Position numbers and translations under genes: made by a program
Assembly: GCA_023382935.1 (NCBI GenBank)
Contig: JAHDXL010000012.1
Coordinates: 1 to 64,000, forward strand
Length of the DNA: 64,000 bases
Direction: 5' to 3'
Source of the DNA: Phycisphaerales bacterium
GTDB lineage: Bacteria > Planctomycetota > Phycisphaerae > Phycisphaerales > UBA1924
Notes under the pieces: generated by a model
What the model was told of the DNA's origin: nothing
The model's input: the letters and a program-made list of their open reading frames with translations, nothing else
Database searches by the model: none
Part shown: positions 56,387 to 64,000 of the stretch, piece by piece
How the letters are laid out: each line of letters begins with the position of its first letter
Position numbering within the stretch: the first letter of the stretch is position 1

Positions 56387-57850
56387 TTACGGGCAGCCGG
56401 CGGCGAAGGCCTGGAGGAACGCCTGCACGTCGAAGAAGTTGTACGCGCCGTCGTTGTTCAGATCGGCGGCGGGCGACTGCGACGAGAAGGCTTGCAGGAA
56501 GCCCTGCACGTCGAAGAAGTTGAGCGTGCCGTAGGGCTCGGCGAAGTCGGCCGGCGAGCAGGGGACATTGCCGATCAGCGCGACGAGGGCATTGCGGTCG
56601 GCGGTCGTGGGTGAGGCCGCGTTCGTGCCGCCGGGCCCGTCGGTCATATCGAGGTTGCGGGCGGCGAGGAAGGCGTTGGCCAGGCGATCCTGAAAGACGT
56701 AGGACTGGAGATTCTGCCCGGGGTTGTTGGGGTCTGCGATCGGCGACATGGTGTCGGGATCGATGTAGTCCTCGGTGGCATCGAAGTTGGCGCTCAGCAG
56801 CCTGGCGTCGAAGAGTTGGAGGTCGGCAAGGCTCACCACGCCGTCGAAGTTGAGGTCGCCGGTGACGAAGCGGAACTGCATGATGCCGGTAGCGGCGTGA
56901 TCATTGAAGCCACCGGGCGTCAGGCGGAACGGATCGGCCAGCGTGCCGATGGAGATGTCCTGGAAGCCGTCGCCATCGGGATTGGTCGGCGCGCCGTAGC
57001 GGGTGGGGTCGTACATGAAGTCGATGGAGGCGCCGAACTGATCGCCGTAGATGAACTCTTCATCGGCGATACGCGTGCGAACGGTCTGTCCCTGGGAGTT
57101 GATGCGCCAACCACGGTTGGGATTGGAGCCGTAGTAGGCGATGCGCGAGACGGCATCTGGATTGAATCCGGAGGTGTCGGAGATCTCGTACTGCGAGGAG
57201 CGGACATACTCCTTGCCGCCGGCATTCGACCACGCAAAGGAGTCGATGATCTGGAACGGGTCGAAACTGCTCGCGGTGAGAGTCTCAAACCCGTAGTCGG
57301 TCTTCCCGTCGAAGTTGGTGTCCTGGTTCACGTCCTTCCAGAAGGCGTAGCCGGTGGCGTAGACCGAGGTGTTGCCGACGATGCTGTGGAACGGACGCTC
57401 GCGCACCAGCACGTAGGTCGAAGAGAAGTCGTTACCGAGATTGCCGTTGATGTCGAAGGGTGAGGGGACGTGGGTATTGAAGAAACTGGCGCTGTTCTCG
57501 CCCTGGCTGGGAAGGAACAGGGGAATGAGCGACTGGGAGGGCGTGCCGTTGTAGAGCACGAGGATTCCATTGGAGCCGAGGGAAAGCCCGTCGAGGCTGA
57601 AGGCTTCGTCGACCTCGGGCAGTTCCTCGGGGATACCGTCGCCGTTGACGTCGGAACCACCCTTGAGCAGGGCGACCGCGTAGCCGGTCAGGTTCATGCC
57701 GGGTTGCCCGTAGAGTTCGATGTACTCGAGCACGGCGTCGTTGGAACTGGCTGCACCTGGGGGGTTTTCGGAGATTTCGTTGATGACGACCTGTGCCGAA
57801 GCGCCGGCCGCCGCGACGAGCACGACGATACTGAAAGCCCTGGAGACCAT
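56387..57850 (-). CDS. Secreted lamin-tail-like protein with dockerin-like tail
   Basis: A 487-residue exported protein: signal peptide (MVSRAFSIVVLVAAAGASA), then a lamin-tail-like beta domain (QVVINEISENPPGAASSNDAVLEYIELYG). A calcium-rich middle has TGDLNFDGVVSLADLQLFD. The C-terminus has two short modules, FFDVQGFLQAFSSQ and FFDVQAFLQAFAAG, framed by CSPADFAE and AGCP. The Cys pair and DLNNDG suggest a calcium-stabilised tail. GGAGTGAG precedes the ATG. It is followed by a pseudopilin gene 36 bases upstream on the same strand. Confidence 0.8.
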   Translation of the reverse strand: MVSRAFSIVVLVAAAGASAQVVINEISENPPGAASSNDAVLEYIELYGQPGMNLTGYAVALLKGGSDVNGDGIPEELPEVDEAFSLDGLSLGSNGILVLYNGTPSQSLIPLFLPSQGENSASFFNTHVPSPFDINGNLGNDFSSTYVLVRERPFHSIVGNTSVYATGYAFWKDVNQDTNFDGKTDYGFETLTASSFDPFQIIDSFAWSNAGGKEYVRSSQYEISDTSGFNPDAVSRIAYYGSNPNRGWRINSQGQTVRTRIADEEFIYGDQFGASIDFMYDPTRYGAPTNPDGDGFQDISIGTLADPFRLTPGGFNDHAATGIMQFRFVTGDLNFDGVVSLADLQLFDARLLSANFDATEDYIDPDTMSPIADPNNPGQNLQSYVFQDRLANAFLAARNLDMTDGPGGTNAASPTTADRNALVALIGNVPCSPADFAEPYGTLNFFDVQGFLQAFSSQSPAADLNNDGAYNFFDVQAFLQAFAAGCP

Positions 57851-57886
57851 CTCTCACTCCTTCTGTTCCTGTGTACGCAACGCCGT

Positions 57887-58894
57887 TTACTGATACCTTC
57901 CGCTGAGCAGTTCGCCGGTGAAGACGCTGTTGTCGGGGAAGTCGGGGTAGATGGGCAGCCCGAGCCGGTCGGGCTCGAGCGTGGGGTCAAAGTTGAAGGT
58001 GCGGTCGCCGTTGAGATCGCGGAAGACGGCCGCGTGTCCATCGGCAAAGAGGAAACTGCCGGCGACACGGTCATGTCCGCGACGTCCGCCGCCGTTCCTT
58101 CCGCCGTGGGCCGGCCCGAAGTCGGCGAAGTCGTGGTTGGCCCACTCGAACCCGACGCGCCAGGTGGGTCCATCAGTGACGGACTTGCACGCAGGCTCGT
58201 TGCCGGAGTTCAGGTTGATGATGTCGTTGGTGTCGGGCGAGTCAGCATCGACGCGCGCATCGGCGAACAGCGGCACGCGCGATGCCTGGACATTGCCCAT
58301 CGCCTGCTGGCGCAGCGGCCCGATTACACCGGTCTGGGTGTCGGCCGGCTGGGTTTGTCGCCCGATCCGCGTCTGCTTCCACTGCGTGTAGGCCATGTAC
58401 CAGGACTGGGTGTAGTTGGAGTTGAAGCCGCGTGCGATGGCGCGGTCGCGTGCTTCCATCGTGTAGGTGTTGAATCCATTGTCGTTCAGGCGCGCCGTGT
58501 GCAGGTTCTGGTTGTACATCGCCGGGGCGGTCGGGCAGAGCAGATCGCCGGGGATGGTGTAGTCGCCGTTGATCTGGTCGGCCAGCCAGCCGATGCGCTC
58601 GATGCCGCCGCGGGTGTCGCTGGTGTCGGCCGCGAACTTGGCAGCGATGGCGTATCCGTTCGCGTGCTTGCGGATTCGGTTATCCACCGGGCCGGAGGAA
58701 AGGTATCCGTCGTTGCTGACGGCGTAGGCGCTCACGCCGACACCCAGTTGACGCAGGTTCGACATGCACTGCACTCCCTTGGCCGCGTCGCGTGCCTTCG
58801 ACAGGGCCGGGAGCAGAATGCCGATGAGCAGCGCGATGATCGCGATGACCACCAGCAGTTCGACAAGTGTGAAGGCGGCGCTGCGGCTTCTCAT
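57887..58894 (-). CDS. Type II pseudopilin with DUF1559-like body
   Basis: A 335-residue protein: short basic leader, processing site region [15 protein letters not shown] with the residue before Phe being Ala where Gly is usual, a hydrophobic helix to about 35, then a DUF1559-type body with [13 protein letters not shown] and [13 protein letters not shown], the H-x9-DG style end. It forms a pseudopilus or exported assembly. It is upstream of the secreted lamin-tail-like gene, with 36 bases between. A start at 58903 is possible. Confidence 0.85.
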   Translation of the reverse strand: MRSRSAAFTLVELLVVIAIIALLIGILLPALSKARDAAKGVQCMSNLRQLGVGVSAYAVSNDGYLSSGPVDNRIRKHANGYAIAAKFAADTSDTRGGIERIGWLADQINGDYTIPGDLLCPTAPAMYNQNLHTARLNDNGFNTYTMEARDRAIARGFNSNYTQSWYMAYTQWKQTRIGRQTQPADTQTGVIGPLRQQAMGNVQASRVPLFADARVDADSPDTNDIINLNSGNEPACKSVTDGPTWRVGFEWANHDFADFGPAHGGRNGGGRRGHDRVAGSFLFADGHAAVFRDLNGDRTFNFDPTLEPDRLGLPIYPDFPDNSVFTGELLSGRYQ

Positions 58895-59013
58895 GCTGAG
58901 CATCTCCGACCATGCTCCCGGAACCACTGAGCGGCAGGAATGCACCGGACCCGGGGTAAACAGCGTAACCGGGTTCGCGGGCACCGAGGAGAACTTGAAG
59001 GTCGCTTTGCGAT

Positions 59014-59063
59014 TTCTTCAAGAAAGGACGCGTGATACTTGTTTCTAAGCGCATTCTTCAAGA
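59014..59063. repeat. Direct repeat TTCTTCAAGA, two copies 40 bases apart
   Basis: TTCTTCAAGA occurs at 59014-59023 and again at 59054-59063, 40 bases start to start, close to four helical turns. The first copy is part of the near-palindrome TTTCTTCAAGAAA. It may be a regulator pair. Confidence 0.4.
59032..59061 (-). promoter_or_regulatory. Possible promoter of the pseudopilin gene
   Basis: On the minus strand TTGAAG (59056-59061) and TATCAC (59032-59037) with an 18-base spacer. The match is moderate. It would give a leader of about 130 bases. Confidence 0.3.
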
Positions 59064-59209
59064 TGCGCGCCGTCGCCATGTGTTCACCGTTTCTTCATGC
59101 TGATTTCGATTGCCTGCGCGCCGATGGTCACTACGCTGTGCCCGATGTTTCCGCCCCGCGTGCTTTCGGCCGGGGCCGCGATCCGCAACACTCACGAAGG
59201 AGAGAGACC

Positions 59210-59824
59210 ATGATGAAGGCGATGATTCTGGCGGTTTCGGTGACGGCAGCGGCGGCGAACGCCAACATCCGCATCACCGAGTACATGTACTCCGGCACGG
59301 GCGGCGAGTTCATCGAGATCACCAACCTCGGGCACTCGGCCATCGACCTGACCGGGTGGAGTTACGACGATGACAGCCGCACCCCCGGCTCGGTCATGCT
59401 TTCGGGCGTGCTGGGGCGCGGCCGCAGCCTGATTCTGACCGAAGATAGCGAGGCCACCTTCCGCGCCGCCTGGGGCCTGGGTCTCAATGTGCTGGTGGTT
59501 GGCAATGTCACCCACAACCTCGGCCGCGCCGACGAAATCAACATCTACGACGCGGGCGCGAACCTGATCGACCGCCTGACCTATGGCGATCAGGTCTTCC
59601 CCGGCACCATCCGCACCCAGGGACGCAGCGGCAACCCCGGCAACCCGGGAGCCATTGGCACCAATGACATCGCTTCGTGGGTGCTCTCGTTCGTTGGCGA
59701 CTCGTTCGGCTCCTGGACTTCGACCCGCGGCGACATCGGCAACCCCGGCACGCACATCCCCAGCCCCGGCGCCGCGGCCCTGCTGTGCATCGGCGGGCTC
59801 GTTGCCACGCGCCGCCGTCGCTGA
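59210..59824 (+). CDS. Exported lamin-tail-like protein with PEP-CTERM-like tail
   Basis: A 204-residue exported protein. The N-terminus is a short signal (MMKAMILAVSVTAAAANA). A lamin-tail-like domain follows at about 20-115 (IRITEYMYSGTGGEFIEITN, IDLTGWSYDDDS). The C-terminus reads HIPSPGAAALLCIGGL then TRRRR, a Pro-Ser-Pro sorting variant. AAGGAGAGAG precedes the ATG. Function unknown; LTD domains bind other proteins or calcium. Confidence 0.8.
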   Translation: MMKAMILAVSVTAAAANANIRITEYMYSGTGGEFIEITNLGHSAIDLTGWSYDDDSRTPGSVMLSGVLGRGRSLILTEDSEATFRAAWGLGLNVLVVGNVTHNLGRADEINIYDAGANLIDRLTYGDQVFPGTIRTQGRSGNPGNPGAIGTNDIASWVLSFVGDSFGSWTSTRGDIGNPGTHIPSPGAAALLCIGGLVATRRRR

Positions 59825-59854
59825 GCCCGCAACCCGCAGCCGATTCACCGAAAC

Positions 59855-59888
59855 AAGGGTCTGGCTCCTTCGCGAGCCGGGCCTTTTT
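59855..59888 (+). terminator. Rho-independent terminator after the LTD gene
   Basis: AAGGGTCTGGCTC pairs with GAGCCGGGCCTT with G-T pairs, and TTTTT follows within it. Confidence 0.72.
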
Positions 59889-59953
59889 CATTGAGCGCAT
59901 GGTCGCCGACGCAGGTTGTCAGTCGGCTCAGGTGCGAAAGCGGATGTACAGGC

Positions 59954-61360
59954 TCACCCCTTCGCGCTGGCCCCCACTGTCATCCGCACCGGCACATACG
60001 TCGGCTGCACCCGGGCCGCGAACTCATCATGGAACTTGTTCATGATCGTCCGCACCGCCCAGTTGTGCCCGTCGGCAAGCCCGCAGATCGTCGTCCCCGG
60101 CATCGTGCCCATGCTCGTGGCAATTTCCAGCGCCAGGTCCAGATCCTTCGTTCGCGCATCGCCCGCCTCAATGCGGCTGAGCAACTGGAACAGCCACCCC
60201 GACCCCTCGCGGCACGGCGTGCACTGCCCGCAACTCTCGTGCTTGAAGAAGCGCGAGATGTTGCGCGCCACGGCCACCATGTCGGTGTCTTCGTCGAAAA
60301 TCGTCGGACACGCGGTGCCCAGTCCCAGTACGTTGTACTTGCGCCCGATGTCAAAGTCGAGTTCGGCGTCGAACTGGTCGGGCCCGAGAATGCCCATCGA
60401 CACGCCGCCTGGAATGGCGGCCTTGTACCGTTTTCCCCCACGCACGCCGCCGCAGTATTTCTCGACCAGCGTGCGCAGCGGAATACCCAGTTCAAACTCG
60501 TAGACACCGGGGCGCTCGACGTGCCCCGACACCCCCATCAACTTGGTGCCGAAACTCGGCGGCCCGCCCACCGAACTCTCGACCCCCTGCTCGCAGAACC
60601 ACGCCGGCCCATGCTCGATGATGCTCGGCAGGTGGCTGAGCGTCTCGACGTTGTTGATGATCGTCGGACGCCCGAAGAGACCCTTGATCGCCGGGAACGG
60701 GGGCTTGATGCGAGGCCACCCGCGGTTGCCCTCGATCGCCTCGAGCAGCCCCGTCTCCTCGCCGCAGATGTACGCCCCCGCGCCGCGGTGGACGTAGCAA
60801 TGGGCGACGAACTTCTCGCCGCCCGTGTTCGCGTCGGAGTTGATCAACCCGCGGTCGCCGAAGATGCCCTTCTCGTAGGCCTGGGCCAGCGCCTTCTCCA
60901 GCACATGGGCCTGGTGGTGATACTCGCCGCGGATGAAGATGTAGGCCTTGGTCAGCCGGCAGGCGTACATGCAGATCGCGATGCCCTCGAGCAACTGGTG
61001 CGGGTCAAAGTCGATCAGCAACCGATCCTTGAACGTCCCCGGCTCCGACTCGTCGGCGTTGACGGCCAGATAGCGGTTCTCGACCGTCTGCCCGGGCTGG
61101 ATCTTGGGCAGGAAGGTCCACTTCAGACCGCACGGGAAGCCCGCGCCGCCCCGCCCGCGAAGTTGGCTCTGCTTGACCTGCTCGGTGACGTCGTCGGGCT
61201 TCATCGACAGGGCCTTGCGCAGGGCCGAGTACCCGCCCGTCTGCACGTATTCGTCGTACCAGACCGTGTGCCGGTCCTTGATGTCGCCGAACGGCGGCGT
61301 GGGGATGCGGCGGCACAAAACGTGCTCGTTCAGGGTGTTCTGGTACGTCTTCTTCGGCAT
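59954..61360 (-). CDS. nuoF: NADH-quinone oxidoreductase subunit F
   Basis: A 468-residue complex I subunit that binds NADH and FMN. It has GRGGAGFPCGLKW at 69-81, the NADH-site GEETGLLEAIEGNRGWPR, and the 4Fe-4S motif SCGQCTPC near residue 360. It passes electrons from NADH to the iron-sulfur chain. The start at 61360 gives the normal N-terminus. The usual neighbours nuoE and nuoG are absent here, so this gene stands alone. Confidence 0.95.
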   Translation of the reverse strand: MPKKTYQNTLNEHVLCRRIPTPPFGDIKDRHTVWYDEYVQTGGYSALRKALSMKPDDVTEQVKQSQLRGRGGAGFPCGLKWTFLPKIQPGQTVENRYLAVNADESEPGTFKDRLLIDFDPHQLLEGIAICMYACRLTKAYIFIRGEYHHQAHVLEKALAQAYEKGIFGDRGLINSDANTGGEKFVAHCYVHRGAGAYICGEETGLLEAIEGNRGWPRIKPPFPAIKGLFGRPTIINNVETLSHLPSIIEHGPAWFCEQGVESSVGGPPSFGTKLMGVSGHVERPGVYEFELGIPLRTLVEKYCGGVRGGKRYKAAIPGGVSMGILGPDQFDAELDFDIGRKYNVLGLGTACPTIFDEDTDMVAVARNISRFFKHESCGQCTPCREGSGWLFQLLSRIEAGDARTKDLDLALEIATSMGTMPGTTICGLADGHNWAVRTIMNKFHDEFAARVQPTYVPVRMTVGASAKG

Positions 61361-61493
61361 GGGGCAATGGTAGCGCCGTTTTGGTGGGACGGGCGTCCCC
61401 GCCCGTAAGCCCCGGCCTTCAACGAGCCCCGACCGTGAGGGAGAGGTTGCGTTCAGTGGGACCGACTTCCAGCCGGTGGACATTTGACGCCAT

Positions 61494-63012
61494 TCACTCC
61501 ACCACGCAACTGTCCAGAAAGATTCCCAGATCGTCACCGGTCAGCGACTCGCTCAGGACCAGGTCGCTCGTGGGTTCTTCTGCACCGAAGTCGGCCGCGT
61601 AGAGAACCGCATCGAGCGGGCCGACGGAGCCGTCCATGTTCCAGTCGCCGGGGTGGTGCAACTTGGCAGCCATGGTCACGGCCTTCTCGGCGTTGAGCAG
61701 CCCGTAGCCGCTGAAGCGGTCGTAGCCCGGATACAACCCGCCCTCGGTCGCCAGGTCCGTCGCGGTGACTTCGATGATCTTCTTGCACATCTCCGGCGTC
61801 AGGTCAGGGTTGACCTTGAGCATGAGTGCCACCACGCCGGCGACCTGCGGGGCCGCCCACGAGGTGCCGTCGGCGCCTATGTAGTCGCACGCGATGTTGT
61901 TGTTGGCCGGGTGAATGTCATAGGTCGAGAAGATGTCTTCGATGGGCGCGACGACCGACAGCGCCTTGACGTAAGATAGCCCGTTGTACGCATCAATGTG
62001 GCTGGAAAGTTCCGGATACAGGGCGACGCACTCGGGATGGCACAAAGTCGTGCACTCTGGGTTGCTTTGCGAAATCGGCAGCGACCACAGCCCGTTCCTG
62101 TCACAGCCGCCTACGGTGATGGTGAACGGGTGAATAGCAAGTCCGGCGGTCATCGGGCCGCGGTCCAATGGGCCGGTTGCGTCGTTGCCTGCGATCGTCA
62201 CGATGATGCAGCCTCGTGCTGTCGCCTCCTCGATGGCCCGTTTGAGCGGGGCTTGGAAACTGCACCACTGGTTTTCCATGTAGCGCTTCTCCGTCGCGAT
62301 ATAGATGATTTGAGCCCGTTTCGACGAGTTCGGATAAACTTGAAGTCCGAGGTCGAGCCCGGCAGCATACTTGATGGCGAGAGCGACGTGATCGTCGGGT
62401 ATGTAGCATCCGATCAGATCGCCCGGATCGCAGAAGTCGGAAGGCTGCGCCGTTGCAACTCGCTCCACCAGCAGCGAGCAGTCCCAGCACACACCGGCCA
62501 TGCCACCAGAATTGTCGGTCACGGCACCGAGCAGTCCGGTTTCGACGGTTCCGTGCGGATCGCCCGAAGGTAGACCGTTTCCAAGCCAGAGCAGATCCTC
62601 GAGTTCGTTCGCTGGGATGGGTTCTAGATGGCAACCGCACGCGAAGGGTGGAGCAATCGCGCCGTCAAGAACAGAACGGCTGTCATGGTAGAAGACGTGT
62701 GGCGGAATCATCACTGGATCGAAGATAACGTTGGGATGGTCCGGATCCGTGCCGGTGTCGATGATGGCGATCGTTCTGTGTGAACTGGTCGAGACCGACT
62801 GCGGCCCGAGCGTGTAGCCCACGATCGACCACGCGTAGTTCGTGCGGGTCAACCGCAGCCAATACTGCCCGCCAGGAAACGTCGGATTGTCGCTGTAGTA
62901 CGGGTCATTGGGCGTCAGTGGTGTCAGTTGCCCGAACCACCCCCCGAACACACAAGGTCGCTGCCAGAACGAATACCCCCAACTTGAGGCCGAAGGCGTC
63001 GACGATCCGCAT
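61494..63012 (-). CDS. Subtilisin-like S8 protease with probable frameshift
   Basis: A protease of about 500 residues: catalytic Asp in IIDTGTDPDHPNV, His in DPHGTVETGLLGA, the oxyanion Asn in IVTIAGND and Ser in ADGTSWAAPQVAGV, then a dockerin-like end, DWNMDGSVGPLDAV. The intact catalytic frame has no signal peptide; instead a signal (MRIVDAFGLKLGVFVLAATL) begins at 63012 in another frame, preceded by GGAAAGGG. The two frames join if one C is removed from the C6 run at 62940-62945. I report it as one gene from 63012 with a frameshift; it could be a sequencing error, phase variation or a dead gene. Confidence 0.75.
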
Positions 63013-63114
63013 GACTCTGCCCTTTCCGTTGCACGCCCCGGACCGTGATGTACCATCATCATACCGAGTTGGCCGAAGTGCGTTGCGAGAACCTGACTCA
63101 GTCGAGAGCCCACC

Positions 63115-63744
63115 ATGATCGCTCAATGGTCGAACTCATCCGCCGTCGCTTTGCTCTGTGCGGTCGCGGCTGCCGCTGGAGCACAAACGTACTTTGACCT
63201 GTGGTTTGAGGCGCCCGAAAGCGTATCGGCAGGTGACATGTTCACGGTCGAGGTGTGGGCGGAGGCTTCGGGTCTCTTCGTCAACGATGGGCAGAACATC
63301 TCCTTGTTCCATAGCCTTCTCATGAGCGTTGAGATCACGGGAGATCTGCATTCGCTCGCGTCCATTTCTCCGGCGACCATTCACACCAACTTTGCTCTGA
63401 ACACGGGCACCCCGGTCGGAAACTGGCTTGTCGATGTGATGGCTCTCAACCTGCTGGACTTTGGGTTCGACCCGGACAATCAAATGCACTTTTTCTCCTT
63501 TGATGTGTCAACGACGACTATGGGCGGCGGGATTCTGACATTCAACGCGCATCCGTCGAGCACAGGTCCCGATCTACTGTGGTGGCATGTGCAACCGCCG
63601 ACTGGAGATTCGTTCTACATATGCTCAGCCGACGACAACAGCGTCCTCACCGTTGAGCCATTCACCGTCCGCGTCATCCCCGCGCCCGCCTCCCTCACCG
63701 TGCTTGCATTCGCCGGAGTCGTCATATCGCGCCGTCGGCGTTGA
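63115..63744 (+). CDS. Exported protein with PEP-CTERM-like tail
   Basis: A 209-residue exported protein with a signal (MIAQWSNSSAVALLCAVAAA, AGAQ) and a tail VIPAPASLTVLAFAGVVIS then RRRR. The middle is beta-rich with AGDMFTVEVWAEASGLF, typical of cohesin-like or Ig-like sandwich folds. There is no clear ribosome-binding site. It is divergent from the subtilase gene with 102 bases between starts. Function unknown. Confidence 0.78.
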   Translation: MIAQWSNSSAVALLCAVAAAAGAQTYFDLWFEAPESVSAGDMFTVEVWAEASGLFVNDGQNISLFHSLLMSVEITGDLHSLASISPATIHTNFALNTGTPVGNWLVDVMALNLLDFGFDPDNQMHFFSFDVSTTTMGGGILTFNAHPSSTGPDLLWWHVQPPTGDSFYICSADDNSVLTVEPFTVRVIPAPASLTVLAFAGVVISRRRR

Positions 63745-63791
63745 CGAATTCCCGATGGTCGCGAACCGTCGGCCAGCGCACCGGCGAGTGC

Positions 63792-63998
63792 TCAGCGCCC
63801 GAAGCGCGTCGATGCGAATCTCCCGCAGAACGCCAGCGGCTCGCCGCGGCCCGTGTGCCACGCCAGCACATCGTGAGGCCGTCCGGACCGCTCCAACTCG
63901 GCGGCGATCTCTCCGGCATCGGGCGTCCACCGCCCCCGCTCGCCCAGGTCGAGGTCGTAGAACATGTAGCCCATCTCGCCCAGCAGCCCCACCGCCTC
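63792..63998 (-). CDS. Truncated gene at the right edge, C-terminal end only
   Basis: The last 68 codons of a gene that enters from beyond the right edge. It reads GEMGYMFYDLDLGERGRW, then EIAAELERSGRPHDVLAWHTGRG, with good coding character. It is not recognised; no motif identifies it. The start lies outside the window. Confidence 0.6.
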   Translation of the reverse strand, partial: EAVGLLGEMGYMFYDLDLGERGRWTPDAGEIAAELERSGRPHDVLAWHTGRGEPLAFCGRFASTRFGR

Positions 63999-64000
63999 CG

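Larger units (their letters stand above)
58895..59209. other. Divergent intergenic region with direct repeats
   Basis: This 315-base stretch separates the pseudopilin gene from the lamin-tail-like gene at 59210. No protein gene is supported. It contains the TTCTTCAAGA direct repeats and a candidate promoter pair described separately. A start at 58903 lies at its left margin. Confidence 0.5.

Overview
The window is GC-rich bacterial chromosome, most likely from a planctomycete of the class Phycisphaerae. The signs are: a 16S rRNA start at the left edge; several secreted proteins ending in a Pro-Ala-Pro motif, a hydrophobic helix and a run of Arg (a PEP-CTERM-like sorting tail); GFxLVE/AFTLVE pseudopilins; paired FFDVQ-type (dockerin-like) C-terminal modules; a HAF-repeat protein; and the McsA/McsB/ClpC set. 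Taxonomy is inferred from these traits, not from a search. Coding density is high, genes lie on both strands, and I see no insertion sequence, prophage, CRISPR array or tRNA.

Layout. 1-3.5 kb: 16S rRNA start with a strong upstream promoter, then comF-mcsB-mcsA and rpmB. 3.5-7.8 kb: DegT-type aminotransferase, dnaA with a possible origin region, GNAT acetyltransferase. 7.9-10.6 kb: secreted protein, rpmA, membrane-anchored protein, kdsA. 10.9-15.2 kb: a seven-EF-hand protein, then a MauE-like membrane protein, an anchored secreted protein and a Cys-rich exported polypeptide, facing a pseudopilin gene broken by an in-frame TAG. 15.3-21.6 kb: atpA standing alone, the cdaA-cdaR c-di-AMP pair, mutY, a glycosyltransferase 2 and a HIT protein. 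21.7-28.3 kb: class II DAHP synthase, a histone H1-like protein, a PHP-glycosyltransferase fusion, an AhpD-like peroxidase, a degenerate metallo-beta-lactamase-fold protein. 28.5-34 kb: three exported proteins with Arg-rich tails around a phosphodiesterase-TPR/sulfotransferase pair. 34-41 kb: clpC, a lipoprotein, holA, an FHA-GAF histidine kinase. 41-45.5 kb: exported proteins, one uncharacterised protein, a sugar isomerase-like protein. 45.6-52 kb: nadE, an LPG-synthase-like membrane protein coupled to a GT-C-like membrane protein, a Fur-like regulator and a 2-hydroxyacid dehydrogenase. 52-64 kb: exported surface proteins, ybeY and a CBS-domain membrane protein, pseudopilin, lone nuoF, a subtilase with a probable frameshift, and a truncated gene at the right edge.

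Functional links. McsA, McsB and ClpC together predict protein-arginine phosphorylation feeding a Clp protease, with clpC about 31 kb from mcsAB. CdaA and its YbbR-domain partner are translationally overlapped. Housekeeping genes usually found in operons (atpA, nuoF) are isolated here. A large share of the window encodes exported proteins with one sorting-signal style. The most promising unexplained locus is 12.4-15.2 kb, where a MauE-type redox membrane protein sits with a nine-Cys exported polypeptide.
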